Below, piece by piece: positions 10,687 through 22,204 of a stretch of DNA of 64,000 nucleotides. The notes under the pieces were generated by a model, which had not been told where the DNA came from, made no database searches, and saw only the letters and a list, made by a program, of their open reading frames with translations. Origin of the DNA: Acanthaster planci (lineage: Eukaryota; Echinodermata; Asteroidea; Valvatida; Acanthasteridae); assembly GCF_001949145.1 (NCBI RefSeq), contig NW_019091376.1:1976314-2040313 (forward strand). The letters are read 5' to 3'. Numbering within the stretch: position 1 is the first letter of the stretch; every line of letters begins with the position of its first letter. Made by a program: the position numbers and the translations under genes.

Positions 10687-13259
10687 AGGGGGAATTTGAC
10701 CTGTAAATATAAATCTCCTGAAAGAATGGATCTCTTTGTCATTGCTCGGTCATTGTTTTCTCGTGGCCTGATGTATCTTATAAAAATCTTGACTTTTGCT
10801 ACAATTTTTCCATTTCCAGCAAGCTTTTCAGTTCCCTCGACAATGAAAATATTCTCACAAGTATCTTTTTCCTATGTTGTTATGCCATATGTGATAGTGT
10901 AACTGTTATTATCAGTTACTTGGCATCATTGAATCTTGTTTAAAATGGGAGTATCTTACTTGAGGGAAACTGAGTTAGGGTAGTTTTCGCACAGGAGTGG
11001 TATCCATGAGTAGTGTTGCCCAGGTACTAGTGGTAATTGTTTTGTTGTAACCAAATAGACTAATTTACTCAATGAATCATTTTACACACTGCTCAGGAGA
11101 GAGATCACCATTTCTAGCCTGTGATAACATCAGGATGACATTTGAGGCATAGTAAGCGGTTATGGTGGAATCATTGGTTGGTGTATTATTTTGCCTGCAT
11201 GATAAATGGCATTGACTGTGTCATGTTGACAAGTTTATTGTCTGATTGAACAGTGACAAAGTCATTCTTTTGTGTCATGCCATTGTATTATCATCCTTTG
11301 AATTGAAATTAAACAGTATTGTGATTTTGTTTTTATTCGGTTTCTTCTCAGTGTCACAGCAGCTATTGACACATTTCAATTGAAAAATCTGGCTTTTGTT
11401 TTCCAGATGAATTTTTAATGTCATAACAGTTGTACATATGAATTGGGACAGACAAAAATGTTCTTAGTCTATTAAAAGCATATCATTAGTTAGAATTAGT
11501 ACCTTCATATGAAGTTTAAAGGTAAGTGTCAAAATCTTGTGTCAATTATTCTTTGTATAAATCTGATTGGAGTTGATGCCATTTTAAATAGTTATGTAAT
11601 CTTGGTATATGCACACTCAACACTCAAAAGGAAAAGTGGGGTTTTTCCTGTTCCCCTTTCATGGACATGACAGTACACACCAATTGACATTTTTAGTGTC
11701 AAAATTATTATCAAGAGCATGAATGAAAATCCATTTTTCTTATGAACGTTTCATTTAACTTTTTTTTCAATTTCCTGGTGGTGCCCCTGATGCTACACAT
11801 TTTCCGAAAAACAAACTCAAGTTGAGATATTTTAAACTACACTGTGACTGTAAATAGATTGTCATTATTTGCACAACAGCTTCAACAGAGCATGACCTCT
11901 CCGGTAGCCACTTACATCTGACTGTATTTTTGGCAAAACTCACTCTGAAAGTTCCTAGATGCGATGACAGTATTTCAAGCATTTTTATGGTTTGCTTGTA
12001 AACTTTGCATAGGACAATAAGTATGTGAATTCAGTGGGCTGCATCTGTGTGCGGTTTTCCCAAGAAAACCTACACCAAACATGAAACCTTTTTGTGTTGC
12101 TTTTTTGTGTGTTCATGAGAGTGTGATTGTTTTCATGTTATTATTCCTTAGATTTTGTTAAATATAATAATGAGAAGTTTCCATTGAAAACAGGTGCTAA
12201 TTCACTTTTTTCACAATTGGTTGCCCACATGCCCCAGTTTGTAGGTCCCTCATTTGATCTTTCAAAACAAGACACAAGAGGCGATACTGTCAGTTTTTAG
12301 CTTTCAAGCTTCAAACCCCCCCCCCAAAAAAAAACACATTTCCAATAAGCTGGGAGACAGGTTGTGACACAGGAAAATCTTAAACTCGTCATTTTCTACA
12401 GGTGTGAATATGAAATATATGGTTTTGTTTCAATGTAAGCCTTGTAAAAACTAGAAGTAGTTAAGTACATTTTTTTGACTTAAAAAGCACCTTTTAATTG
12501 TGATTTCATTTAATTTTATATAAAGGATGCAAGCACTGACTTCAGAAGTAATTAAGCACAGTATAAATGACGAGAAACATTTTAAATAGCTTTTTTTTTC
12601 ATTGTCCAAATTGTGACTGGGCATCCCTTATTTGTATAACAGTGGGGGGGATTGGTGGGGTCTATATGGAAAAACCCTCCAAAGAAAAATGGGAACCCTC
12701 ACGCTGATGTAAACTTATGGATACATATTGTAAGCCACATGCAGGCAGGTGGGTCAAGACAGCTTCTGACAAAATTTGACACTGGGTAAACTTGATTACA
12801 AAATTATAAAATAGTATGTGGATTTAACTATACATTGCTACTGCATGCTATGCCCAAACTTACTTGATGGCCTCATCAATTGACTGTGGCTAAGCAAGAA
12901 TCCTCAGATCACTAACCGATGAAACCTCAAGCTGGGAAACTATTGCCTGTCTTTATTGACGACAGACTGTCAGTCTACCCTCCGTCTCCCCACCCTCAGT
13001 GTGTGCTGCTGACAGCAGTGATGTAATGCATCAAGTACTCAAAAATGACAAATGGGGGGGGGAGGCTGTTCCACCTTTGAAATAATTCCCTTTTTAAAAA
13101 TGTGTTTGTTTTTGGTTCTGGACGTACCTGTATTTCGGAAGGGATAGCTTAGCCATCTCCAGTTTCTGTTTTTTCTGGACTTTTAGCTTGAGATATTACA
13201 GATTACCTTTTGTGTTTTTGAGTGAAGACAAGTTGAGCTGTGGGCTTCATCTAAATAAA
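10687..13259 (+). other. Probable long 3' UTR of the CTCF-like gene
   Basis: AT-rich, no open frame of interest. It contains a C8-10/A9-10 tract near 12317-12335 and short G runs. The first full AATAAA on this strand after a long gap is at 13254, so a 3' UTR of about 2.6 kb is likely. An ATTAAA at 11308 could give a shorter form. Without transcripts the true end is unknown. Confidence 0.45.
13254..13259 (+). terminator. Polyadenylation signal AATAAA
   Basis: AATAAA is followed 20-50 bases downstream by a GT/T-rich stretch (GTTTCGTCTTCCTGTTTGTG), as expected of a cleavage/polyadenylation site. It would end the CTCF-like transcript. Confidence 0.5.
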
Positions 13260-14516
13260 CTGTAATATGCTTCCGAGTCAGTGTTTCGTCTTCCTGTTTG
13301 TGTTGGACATGAGTGTATATTTGGTAAATTTCACTGATGTGAGACATTTACATGGAGTTTGTTTTTTGCTGCAGTTTTATCAGACCTGGACTGGTGAGAG
13401 AGCAGCCTACAGATCAGACAGAAGATGCTATTTGCGGGGGGGGGGGCTTATGATCCACCTTGCTGATATCAATTTGATATTTTAGTTGCTGGATTTAGGG
13501 TATGTTGTCCTTCCCCACCACCCTTCAGTGACCTTTATATATGAAACTAATTCCTTGTGATGTTAACAAATTGTGGAGCTATTATTCTGTTGACGAGCTT
13601 TATTATCGGAATTTATAGCCCCGGAGGTTCTGCATGGCAGCCATGTATTTCTAGTAACCGCTTTCATTACACAGGAATAGCACAAAAGATCTTCTCTTGG
13701 GTGTTATCTCTGGCCCTATAAAACAAAAGCTCTGACGGCAAAGATGGCTGCCATACACAAATGGAGCGGGTATAACATAACATTTTAATGCAACTGAAAA
13801 TATTTAGGATGCTAATTAAAGCATTGGCAGTTCCACCATGGAGGAAGGAACACATAGGGGTCAACAGGGGTCACCCCCTCCCCATAAAAAAGGGATTTTT
13901 TTCCACTTGAGATATGAAGGGGAAAGGCAACTTGGGGGGGTTATTTCCCTTCCTAAAACATGTAAAAAAAATTTAAAATCAGCCTCACCCTCTCAGAAAC
14001 GCCATAAAATAAATAACCAAATTTGCCCCCCCCGTTTACTTTGCAAACCCCGGCCCCGAAAGTTTTGTTTTGGATCTATGGGCATCGGTCATGGGGACAA
14101 GGACACCCGCCCCCCTTATAAAAGTGGAATATGTATTGTTTGACCCTTTCCACTTCTGTGTCGCCGTATAAAAGTTGTAGGTTTACATTCGATTCTTCAG
14201 CTCATAAAAGCTAATCAAATGCCTCCAACCTTGAAAACGATGTCCATAACTGCTGAATAGGGGAAAGTCAGACAACAAACATATAGCACCACAAGAGCAT
14301 CTAGAATCCAAAGATTTCCAGGCCTCTTTAAGAGGGGCCCTATGCCGTTAAGGGCTTCATCACATAGCACTGGTTTTGCTCCAGGTACATACATTAAATG
14401 TAATTTCTGAAACTGAGACATAGATTTGATAGGATCACGAAGTGGGTGGATAGTATCTGTTGTACCATAGAGCTAAAATTTGTACAAACTGTTTCCACAG
14501 CATAAAGATTTCCTTC

Positions 14517-14540
14517 GCCGCGCCGCGCCGCGCTGCGCGC
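14517..14540. repeat. CGCCG microsatellite, CpG-dense
   Basis: A run of CGCCG units ending in CTGCGCGCTAG, the densest CpG cluster in this intergenic part. It might mark a promoter or be simple repeat; nothing nearby decides. Confidence 0.4.
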
Positions 14541-15465
14541 TAGTATTCTGTGAGGAAATCCCGCCCCCAATTCGACACAGTGCATCACGTGATTTACATT
14601 CCAGTAGACTGGTCACCAACAACGCGCTGAAAACGTACATAAACGGTTCCAAAAGGAGAAAGGAACCATACCCCCTATGTACGTGATGATAAATCGCGAC
14701 AAACGCGTACAGCCCAGGTACATACATGTACATGTACATGGCCTATATGGATGTACGTACAGTACATGTACATGTACGTTGAAGGTCGAAGCTATATCTG
14801 GCTGGCAGGACGTTACAAGGTTTGTAAATCGTGGCAAACACTAACATTAATAACGTGATTAAAAACAAGAGATAACGTTATGCCATGATGTTAAGCCATG
14901 CTACACGGGCGGGATATATAAGAAACAGAAAGTATCGAATCTGTAGGCCTATTTGATGAATTTTACGTAGATGTACATGTACTACTGTGTGGATGTACAT
15001 GTACGTGTAGGCCTACTAGGCCAGTACTGACTTGGTTTAGGTCATGAACAGATGAATGTGCCAGCGTAATGGTATTTTGCTAGCTTTAAATTACCGAAGC
15101 GTTAGTAGGCCTATTCCTCTTTTTCAATTTTGGACGGGATCGTCATACTAACGCTCCACGCCCATACATATTGGTAAGGTTGAAACGGTTCTCAAAAATT
15201 CCAAAGACTCACCAAAAATACCTCACCAACTGCCCACTGGCTTCCGTAAATGCCAACGGCAAACAGTAGGGGCTTCAATGATATTTCTGACCAATGATAT
15301 TTCTGACTTCAAAATATGTCAAAATCTGACCGTTTTTGCTCGACACAAAACATGCACAGCACTTAAACTGTTTGCCTCCTATACCTTTCAAATGCGCAAA
15401 GTTAGATTTAGAATACGCAATAACTCTATGGACGAAACATGGTCCTTCCACCAGAAACGATTGTA

Positions 15466-15624
15466 GGTCAACTCGTCCCCTGGCCGACTCGCCCCTTACT
15501 AGCTTGCCCCTTACCAACTTGCTCCCTTGGCCGACTCCCCCTTGCCGACTCCCCCCTTAGCCAACTTGCCCCCTAACCGACTTACCCCCTGGCCAACTCG
15601 CCCCGGGCCAACTCGCCCCCCTAA
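15466..15624. repeat. Minisatellite, about 16-bp unit GGCCAACTCGCCCCYT
   Basis: About ten degenerate units of 15-17 bp, for example GGCCGACTCGCCCCTTA, GCCAACTTGCCCCCTA and GGCCAACTCGCCCCG. The unit resembles that of the array at 35682-35890. Confidence 0.8.
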
Positions 15625-16217
15625 GTTTGCCAAGCATGTATGGCCGTCCCATTCACCATTTAATTTTTTTAAAAATACAGTTTGAGATGGAATCAGTGAT
15701 TGCTGCCCGTAAAAATAGGTTTTGGGGTTTGCAGCAGGCACTCAAAGTTTAGAATTATGAAAGTTAAGCTGTTTAAAGCTTGGTGGATGTTCACTTTCTG
15801 TGGAATTTGGGTAAAAATATTTTTTTTTTAATATTGGTAAAACTAATTCAGTATTTTCGTGTGTATGGGGCATTTGCCCAGCTGCATCCCTTCTGCGAAC
15901 CTCAGTCACATACCCAAATATTAATGGGTCGGAGGGTTTGAAGTTGTTGATCCTGAGAGTATGTTGAATGTACAAATAACCTAATCAGACAGTGGACATG
16001 GGAAGCGCTAAGACGTTTGAATAAATAAGTGATTAGTGGTGATGTCCAAACATCCATCACCGTCCGTCAGTCATTCTTGTCGCGTCGTTGGTTAGAACCA
16101 TTCAGTTTTTTTTGGTTAGACGACACCTGCGCAGTGCATGTTAATGCGCTAGTGCCGTGACAGGCATGCACACCTGGTATGCCAGTGCTAGTGCCTATGC
16201 ATTCATGTGCACACTTG

Positions 16218-17145
16218 AATGGCGCCCATGGTGATAACATCTTTGTCGCAGAGTTCTCCATCACTGTCTTTGGTCCTGGCCCAGAATCAGAAAGTTTTCT
16301 GAATCCGTTGAACAGGGTTGCTTTCTATCTAGATCTAGGAAATTGTCAACACTGAAAACTGGCTCTGGTGACTTGTTATTCATTTGGGTTTGGTCGCAAA
16401 GTCTATAACGTGTATATTTATGTTCATAATGCTGAGCTTAGCACTAGTGAAGTGTCTGTATTTCTCAAAATTCTTCAGAAGGTAAGTCAGATGCCATTCA
16501 AAGCTGTAACCAGAGTTATTGCGACCTCATATTGTCTGGTTGTTGTATCTGTTCATGCTCTGCCAAAGCCACACATCATGCGCAGTCTGTAGTGCCGTCC
16601 CTGTGTCCTCCAGTTCTGCTGGCTGTTGGTCAATTTGTCCTGAAAAGATGGTTTGAAGTGAAAAGACAAGTCAATGAAGTGTTTTTGAATTCGATAATTG
16701 ATATACAAAAGCTGAGAAATGATGTACTTAGGATACATGGATGACAAGCATAATAAAAAAAATTGAAAAGTCATTTCCAAGGAGTTGATTCGAAATCTGC
16801 ATCTTAACTTTGACGATTGGCAAAAATCTGGCCCAAATTTATTTTGTCTGTTCATTGCATGGGAGTTGAAATCATCAGAAGTACATGTACAGATTCAAAC
16901 AGGTAAAAAAGCTCGTTGATTTTTTTGAAATGATTTTTATTCTCATAACCTACTCTTATATAAACAGGAACAAAATGAAGAAAAGACACTTTATTCACTT
17001 GTACTTTCATTTTTTCTGCTGTCTTTTCAGAAACAACTGTTAGTCATTCAGTCTTTCATTGGGGGCACCTGTGATATGAAACCTGCCATAACAGATCAAA
17101 ACAAGGGGGTGTAGCAGTTTGATGTGGAGTGGTAAGTTTTCCACC
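16218..17145 (+). promoter_or_regulatory. Likely promoter, 5' UTR exons and intron of the FLYWCH gene
   Basis: GAATGGCGCCCATGG near 16218 resembles a YY1-type initiator. A strong donor (CAGAAG|GTAAGTCAG, cut after 16481) and a strong acceptor (TGCTGTCTTTTCAG, exon from 17031) would frame a 549-bp intron. The second exon runs into the FLYWCH start codon. It also contains an internal strong donor (AGTG|GTAAGT, cut after 17131) just 14 bases before that ATG, which would allow the FLYWCH ORF to be skipped. All of this is inferred from consensus sites. Confidence 0.4.
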
Positions 17146-18606
17146 ATGGGGACAGAAATGGAGCAAAGCACTATGCAAGAACTGTTGATACAGGAAGTCA
17201 TAGAGATAGCGGGATCTCAGATTGAGATACCTCTCAATGAAGAGCAGTTCATTCCTCAGGGGACACTGCAGAAGCCTGAGACACCTGACCAGCTATCATT
17301 AACTCCAGAGGGACAGAAGACATCTGCAAGACAGTACAAGCGCTGCTGCAAACCCAAACTGGTGGATGCCCTAGGCTACATGTACAATGTGAAACGGGTG
17401 CGGGGGCGAGGGGTGACGGACTGGCAGTGCACGGTGCGAGGTAAAAGCATGGCATGCCGTGCCAGCTTCAAACAGAAAAATGGCGGGTTCATCCCTGGAC
17501 CCCAGCCGCACCTCCACATGGCAGAGTCACAGATGGATACGAAAGACCTCCAAAACAACAAGGATGAACCATCTCAGACCTCAAAGAAACGGAAGAAGGC
17601 AGCCAAAATGACGAAAGCAAAGCTGGCCACCGTGGAAGCAAAAGTGTCTGATGACAAACGCAAGAAATCGAAAAAATCTGCCAAGGTACCAAACATAGTG
17701 CAGTACATGAACCGGAAGCCCAGACTTGTTGACAAACGCAGCGGATTCACCTACTGCATCAAGCGGGTCCAGAACGAAATCACCACCTGGAAGTGTGTCT
17801 TGCGGGACACAACAATAAAATGTCCAGCTGTCCTGATACAGGAAGAGGGACAATTTGTCCTTGGTTCGAAGTCTCACAATCACAAAGGAGGTATCCAGGT
17901 AGATGCTGTTCCCAAAATAGATGTCGGATCCAAAGTGAATGGAAGGGGAAATAAAAGCATTGCTGAGCAGGCATGGGAAATTGCTGGCAACATAAGTGCC
18001 GCTCAGACTGGCCATTCTGCCGAACCACCTGCAGCTGATCCCCAGATGCCCATGTTGAGTCAGAACGCACAGGATGCCGGGTACCGCCTCCTGCAGTCCT
18101 CTTCTCAGCGCTGTCGCCCTCGACTCGTCGACAGCCAGGGCTACACTTACAACATCAAGCGGGTACGACAGAAAGTAGTGGACTGGCAGTGCACTGTCAG
18201 AAACAAGAAAATGCACTGCCCTGTGTACCTCAAGGAGAGCCAAGGGGTGATCACGCCGGGTCCGCACCAGCACATCCACTCCCCAGAGCCGGGGGCTGTG
18301 GTCAAGTCTCTGGTGAAAGCTGAGATCAGGACCAGAGCTGTCGAGAACTTGGCCCTTCCGACCAAAGACATAGTCAGCCAGGTCCTCATGCAGCAAGAGT
18401 CCGAGGAGCCCGCCGTCGCCATCTTGAGTCCCGTCAACTTGGCCCGGATGGCCTACAGGGCACGGGAGGTGAAAAAAAAGAAGTACTTCAACAACTTTCT
18501 GTGTGGCTTAGCTAGATTCCATGAGGATGGAAGAAGTACCTTGACTGGCGAGGACATTGGTGATTGTGAAAATGAGGATGACAGTGATAGTGATGATGAA
18601 CAGTAA
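17146..18606 (+). CDS. Protein with three FLYWCH zinc fingers
   Basis: Uninterrupted ORF of 486 residues. The chosen ATG lies in a near-perfect Kozak context (CCACCATGG); an in-frame ATG at 17122 is weaker and lies before a consensus 5' splice site. Three FLYWCH domains are seen at residues about 65-124, 189-246 and 321-378. Each has PxLVD, an aromatic G(Y/F)xY, KRV, then WxC, a second Cys 9 residues on, and a terminal HxH (HLH, HNH, HIH). FLYWCH fingers bind DNA or mediate protein contacts and are related to the WRKY-GCM1 fold. They occur in Drosophila Mod(mdg4) insulator proteins and in mammalian FLYWCH1. Lys-rich linkers around residues 145-185 look like nuclear signals, and the C-terminus is acidic (DDSDSDDEQ). 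The exact cellular role is unknown. It lies between two CTCF-type genes on the same strand. Confidence 0.88.
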   Translation: MGTEMEQSTMQELLIQEVIEIAGSQIEIPLNEEQFIPQGTLQKPETPDQLSLTPEGQKTSARQYKRCCKPKLVDALGYMYNVKRVRGRGVTDWQCTVRGKSMACRASFKQKNGGFIPGPQPHLHMAESQMDTKDLQNNKDEPSQTSKKRKKAAKMTKAKLATVEAKVSDDKRKKSKKSAKVPNIVQYMNRKPRLVDKRSGFTYCIKRVQNEITTWKCVLRDTTIKCPAVLIQEEGQFVLGSKSHNHKGGIQVDAVPKIDVGSKVNGRGNKSIAEQAWEIAGNISAAQTGHSAEPPAADPQMPMLSQNAQDAGYRLLQSSSQRCRPRLVDSQGYTYNIKRVRQKVVDWQCTVRNKKMHCPVYLKESQGVITPGPHQHIHSPEPGAVVKSLVKAEIRTRAVENLALPTKDIVSQVLMQQESEEPAVAILSPVNLARMAYRAREVKKKKYFNNFLCGLARFHEDGRSTLTGEDIGDCENEDDSDSDDEQ

Positions 18607-19283
18607 ACAAAATTCCTTCAAAAGGTGAGGCAACAAACCTTGAATTTTTGTTTCCATGTTGTTGAACTGGAAAGATTTAAAGGTAAGGAAGGATGTGAAA
18701 GGCACCTTACAAATGGTAGTGATGCACCAGAGGCATTACAAGCAGTATTAAATTTTTCAATGTGGTAATGCTGTTTTATCATTGTCAACCAGCAGTCATG
18801 AATTGTCCAACTTTCAAAGGATTCGGGACTGTTAGGGTTGTCATACATTTAATTGGAAATGTTCCAATTTTCAAGTTTTCAGAGGCCTAAAAATTGGAGT
18901 GTTCCCATTTCCATTAAAAAGAGGGAAAAAAAGTTCTGGCAACAGGGTGCTATTTTCAATGTTAAAATGGCAGATGTTCCACGTAAGTAGCTTCTCTCAC
19001 GCGGTGTTTGATTTGCAGTGAGCTATGTAATGCGGGTGTTCTTGTTTCAGACCTGTCAGTGTTGGCAGGTATGGGTTACTGATAAAACATGTGTCCGTTA
19101 TGTGTCAGTGATCGAGGCAGACAGTAAGGAGTCTCACTTCATGTGAGGGATTTTTATAGAATTACCCTGTCATGTTAGCTGCCCCCCCCAAAAATTCGTT
19201 AGGCTACAGGAATATATCAATGCCAGTATTCACTTAAAAGGAATGAACTTTTGATGGCATTTTTTCCATTCTTCTACTGCAGG
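18607..19283 (+). other. Short gap or intron between FLYWCH and six-finger ORFs
   Basis: Eighteen bases after the FLYWCH stop is a good donor (AAAG|GTGAGG, cut after 18624). A strong acceptor (CCATTCTTCTACTGCAG) ends at 19283. The stretch may therefore be an intron in a transcript holding both ORFs, or an intergenic gap. No AATAAA follows the FLYWCH stop here. Confidence 0.4.
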
Positions 19284-19558
19284 GTCCCAGCGGTCCTTAC
19301 CAAGAAGCCTGTGTGGCATTATCAGTACATCTTTAGTTTGACTTTGAGATAAATCAGCAGCTACCACTTCAAAGATTTTCTCTGGGAGACAACACTGTCA
19401 AGAACAGACTCACATAAAGCGACTCACTGACTTTAAAGTCAGGTGGAAGTGTTTTGCTCAAACATAATCTGTTTGGGTAATTCCAGCCGAGTGTGGATGA
19501 AACTTTCACTTTGCCACCAATTGTGACAACAGCTTGTAATTAAACTAAATTAAGCAAG

Positions 19559-20566
19559 ATGAGTGAAGATCAACCTGAGAATGGAACAAAGACCAAGAAG
19601 GGACCCAGGGGGAAGAAAGGGGCCAAGAAGAAAGTGAAATGTGCCCTGTGCGACTACACCGCCATCCAGGGCTACCGGATGAAACGCCACATGCGGATCC
19701 ACACCGGCGAGAAGCCCTTCATGTGCGCCATGTGTGACCAGAGCTTCACTCAGAAGAGCAGCCTGAAGGAGCACCTGTGGAAGCACACGGCCCTGCGTTC
19801 CAGCCACAAGTGCCCCCACTGCGACACCGTCTTCAACCAGCTGGGCGACGTCAAGGCCCACATCAATCACATGCACGCCGCCGGCGAGCAGATGGCCTGC
19901 ACCATGTGCCCCTCTGTCTTCACCGACCGCTACAGCCTGCTGCAGCACCAGAAGACCCACGACGACATGTTCCGCTACCAGTGCCTGGAGTGCGCCTTCT
20001 CGTCCAGGGACAAGAGCAAGCTCATCCTGCACATGAGCATTCATAACAAGCGCAAGCCCCTCAGATGCAGTGCCTGCAAGGGCACCTTCAAGTACAGGCA
20101 CAACCTCCTCAATCACCTTTACCAGAAGCACGACATCAACACATTCGGAGACGAGTACGTTCCAACGCCTGAGGAAGCCCAGACTGATGCACCCGAAGAG
20201 GACATTTCCCAAAGGAGGCTGACCAGTCAACAGGAGCTGGAACAGCAGTACCAAATTCTGGACGAGCACGGCAATGCCCTGCAGCTGACAGAAGCCGATG
20301 CTGAGGCCATCCGCAAGGCCATGCAGGAGGGTGTGGGAGACGATACGCTACAGATCATCCAGAATGAGGAAGGCAGTATGACAGTCACTGTCGTCACAGT
20401 TGCGCCCACCCTGGAGGGTGTGATCCACAACATTGAGGAGGACATGGCGGCGATGGTCGATGATAACCCCTTAGAGCCGCAGCTCAGTGTGGCTGGGGAA
20501 GACTTCGGAGAGGGGATTGTATCAGCAACTGATCAGGCTGATGAGACACCAAGCGAGCAAGCCTAA
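19559..20566 (+). CDS. Short CTCF-type paralogue with six C2H2 fingers
   Basis: Single-exon ORF of 335 residues. An in-frame stop lies five codons upstream of the ATG, so the N-terminus is complete unless spliced. A basic start (KKGPRGKKGAKKK) leads into six C2H2 fingers (residues about 22-195). These match fingers 4-9 of the CTCF-like neighbour and CTCF ZF5-10; QKSSLKEHLWKH in the second finger is identical in both local genes. The tail shares DEHGN, LQL, DAEAI and DTLQII with the neighbour. It has no fingers matching CTCF ZF2-4 and no YDF motif. Its finger exon is markedly GC-rich at third positions compared with other exons here. Likely a partial tandem duplicate of the neighbour's last exon. 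It might compete for or modulate CTCF-type sites (inference). Confidence 0.87.
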   Translation: MSEDQPENGTKTKKGPRGKKGAKKKVKCALCDYTAIQGYRMKRHMRIHTGEKPFMCAMCDQSFTQKSSLKEHLWKHTALRSSHKCPHCDTVFNQLGDVKAHINHMHAAGEQMACTMCPSVFTDRYSLLQHQKTHDDMFRYQCLECAFSSRDKSKLILHMSIHNKRKPLRCSACKGTFKYRHNLLNHLYQKHDINTFGDEYVPTPEEAQTDAPEEDISQRRLTSQQELEQQYQILDEHGNALQLTEADAEAIRKAMQEGVGDDTLQIIQNEEGSMTVTVVTVAPTLEGVIHNIEEDMAAMVDDNPLEPQLSVAGEDFGEGIVSATDQADETPSEQA

Positions 20567-20720
20567 CAACACCTGGACCATATTCATTAAGCCCCATAAA
20601 TAAGAAGTCCTTTGGAATTTGCAGCTTACTGTAACAGGAACCTTTTATTATTAGGAATCAAAATAATGAAGAACAAAAGATTAGGACCTTAAAAATTCCT
20701 TGTTATGAAGTACAAGGATG

Positions 20721-21251
20721 TACAGTAAACTCTGGCTAAATTGGCACTCTCGGGACTCCAGAAATTACGATGACTTACACGAATGCCGACTTGTATCATG
20801 ACTCGACAGTGCAGTACGTACATGTACGTACATGATACAGTTACGGTACAGAAAACATACACTCATGCGCACATGCATTGGTTAAGTTCGTCCAATAAGG
20901 CGACCCCCAAAATGGACAGAGTGCATGCGTGTAGCAATAGAGGGGTTACTGGCATTGATGTACTCATACTGGCCGATAATCAACCATGGCCTGTGCTGTT
21001 ACCACGATGAAGGAAACTGATACCGAAGCGTGATTTTTTAATGCCGACTTGCACAAAGGAATTTGGGGGGTTTTGTGGAAAAGAGACCAAGAAAAACATG
21101 CCAACTTGTACGAAATGACGACTTATAAATGCCGACTTAGAAATGAAATTTTCAATGCAAATGCATTACAGACTATCAGGACTTTTTTCAAAAGGCGGAC
21201 TTAGATGATATGACGAGTTACGCAATGTCGACTTAGTCAGAGTTCACTGTA
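20721..21251. mobile_element. MITE with about 26-bp TIRs and TA ends
   Basis: Left end TACAGTAAACTCTGGCTAA and right end, read in reverse complement, TACAGTGAACTCTGACTAA are near-identical. TA at both outer edges suggests a Tc1/mariner-type target. The interior holds scattered degenerate copies of AATGCCGACTT and no transposase. It lies 154 bp after the six-finger gene's stop. Confidence 0.65.
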
Positions 21252-21976
21252 TTATCAATGCTCTTATTAAAGAGGTTTGACTGTACATAGATCAGGTGCT
21301 GGTGCAAAAGTGTGTACTTCAAGTGAAGAAGCCTCAGAAGTAACTTAATTGGCATGTACACGTACCTACATGTACCAGAATTGCAGTTGGTTGGTTTTTA
21401 TTTTGAGTCCTACAAGAATTATAGACAGAAAAATACATGTAACATGGTATCTTGTGAATCAAAGAAACTAAACAATGCCATCTGTGGTGTTCTTTGTTGG
21501 ACACACGTTGAATCACGCGGTTAAAGGGTAGATTTGTGCAGATAATTGCAAAGCAGACTGAAGTGTAGGTCCTTATGTGCAAATATTGGTGTACTGTTAA
21601 CATATGTGTACATGTACTTCTGGCGAGATGGGTGCCAAGACATTCCACCAGTCTGCTCACACTTGAATTACAAACTCAACATTATTAGTCATGAGTAGTC
21701 ATGAGTTGTACTCTACCACGTCATATTTCAGTATACTCAGGGACTCTGACAAGGATCTGACTATTACACTGGTATTTACAGTGATTCGCTTGTGTCAAAG
21801 ACAGTGAGGGACAATTTGGACAACTAGACATTTGTGTAGTTCAACTCTAAACCCTTGGATGTGTGAAAATTCATATTGAAATTGGAGAATTCTGAACTGT
21901 TGACCTTAATGAGCTCATTAACATCTCGGTGTTCTTCATGGCTGTGTGCAAAATGGGCATTGTTGTCTATATGGCT

Positions 21977-22204
21977 ATTCGCTCTTTGCATGCTGCCGCC
22001 AAAGGCGTGCAGAGCCTCGATCTGGCAGCTTTACACAATAAATCTAGCCGGTCCAGCGATTCTTGTGAATGCTACTGATGTAATTTTGCACGTGCTGCGT
22101 TAGTTCTTATACCATGTGAATGGACAAAGGGATTCTGACGCAATTGTACAAGCTGACAGTTCCCGGCTCTGCATGCCTATGGCATCAGCGTGCAAAGAGC
22201 GAAT
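21977..22204. repeat. Inverted repeat with 40-bp arms
   Basis: Arms 21977-22016 and 22165-22204 are imperfect reverse complements (about five or six mismatches). Both begin ATTCGCTCTTTGCA when read inward from their outer end. The spacer is 148 bp. Possibly a MITE; no target duplication recognised. Confidence 0.6.

Larger units (their letters stand above)
13270..16200. other. Intergenic stretch between CTCF-like and FLYWCH genes
   Basis: No coding sequence supported. It holds homopolymer G/C tracts (for example 11 G at 13436-13446), a short CpG-rich CGCCG repeat at 14517-14540, TACATG repeats near 14721-14780 and 14975-15005, and the minisatellite at 15466-15624. An E-box CACGTG occurs at 14587. 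Confidence 0.5.

Noticed and set aside
17581-18396. 271-codon minus-strand frame opposite the FLYWCH gene
   Set aside because: The sense strand carries three clear FLYWCH domains; the antisense product shows nothing.
19550-20269. 239-codon minus-strand frame opposite the six-finger gene
   Set aside because: Same shadow effect from high-GC finger codons.
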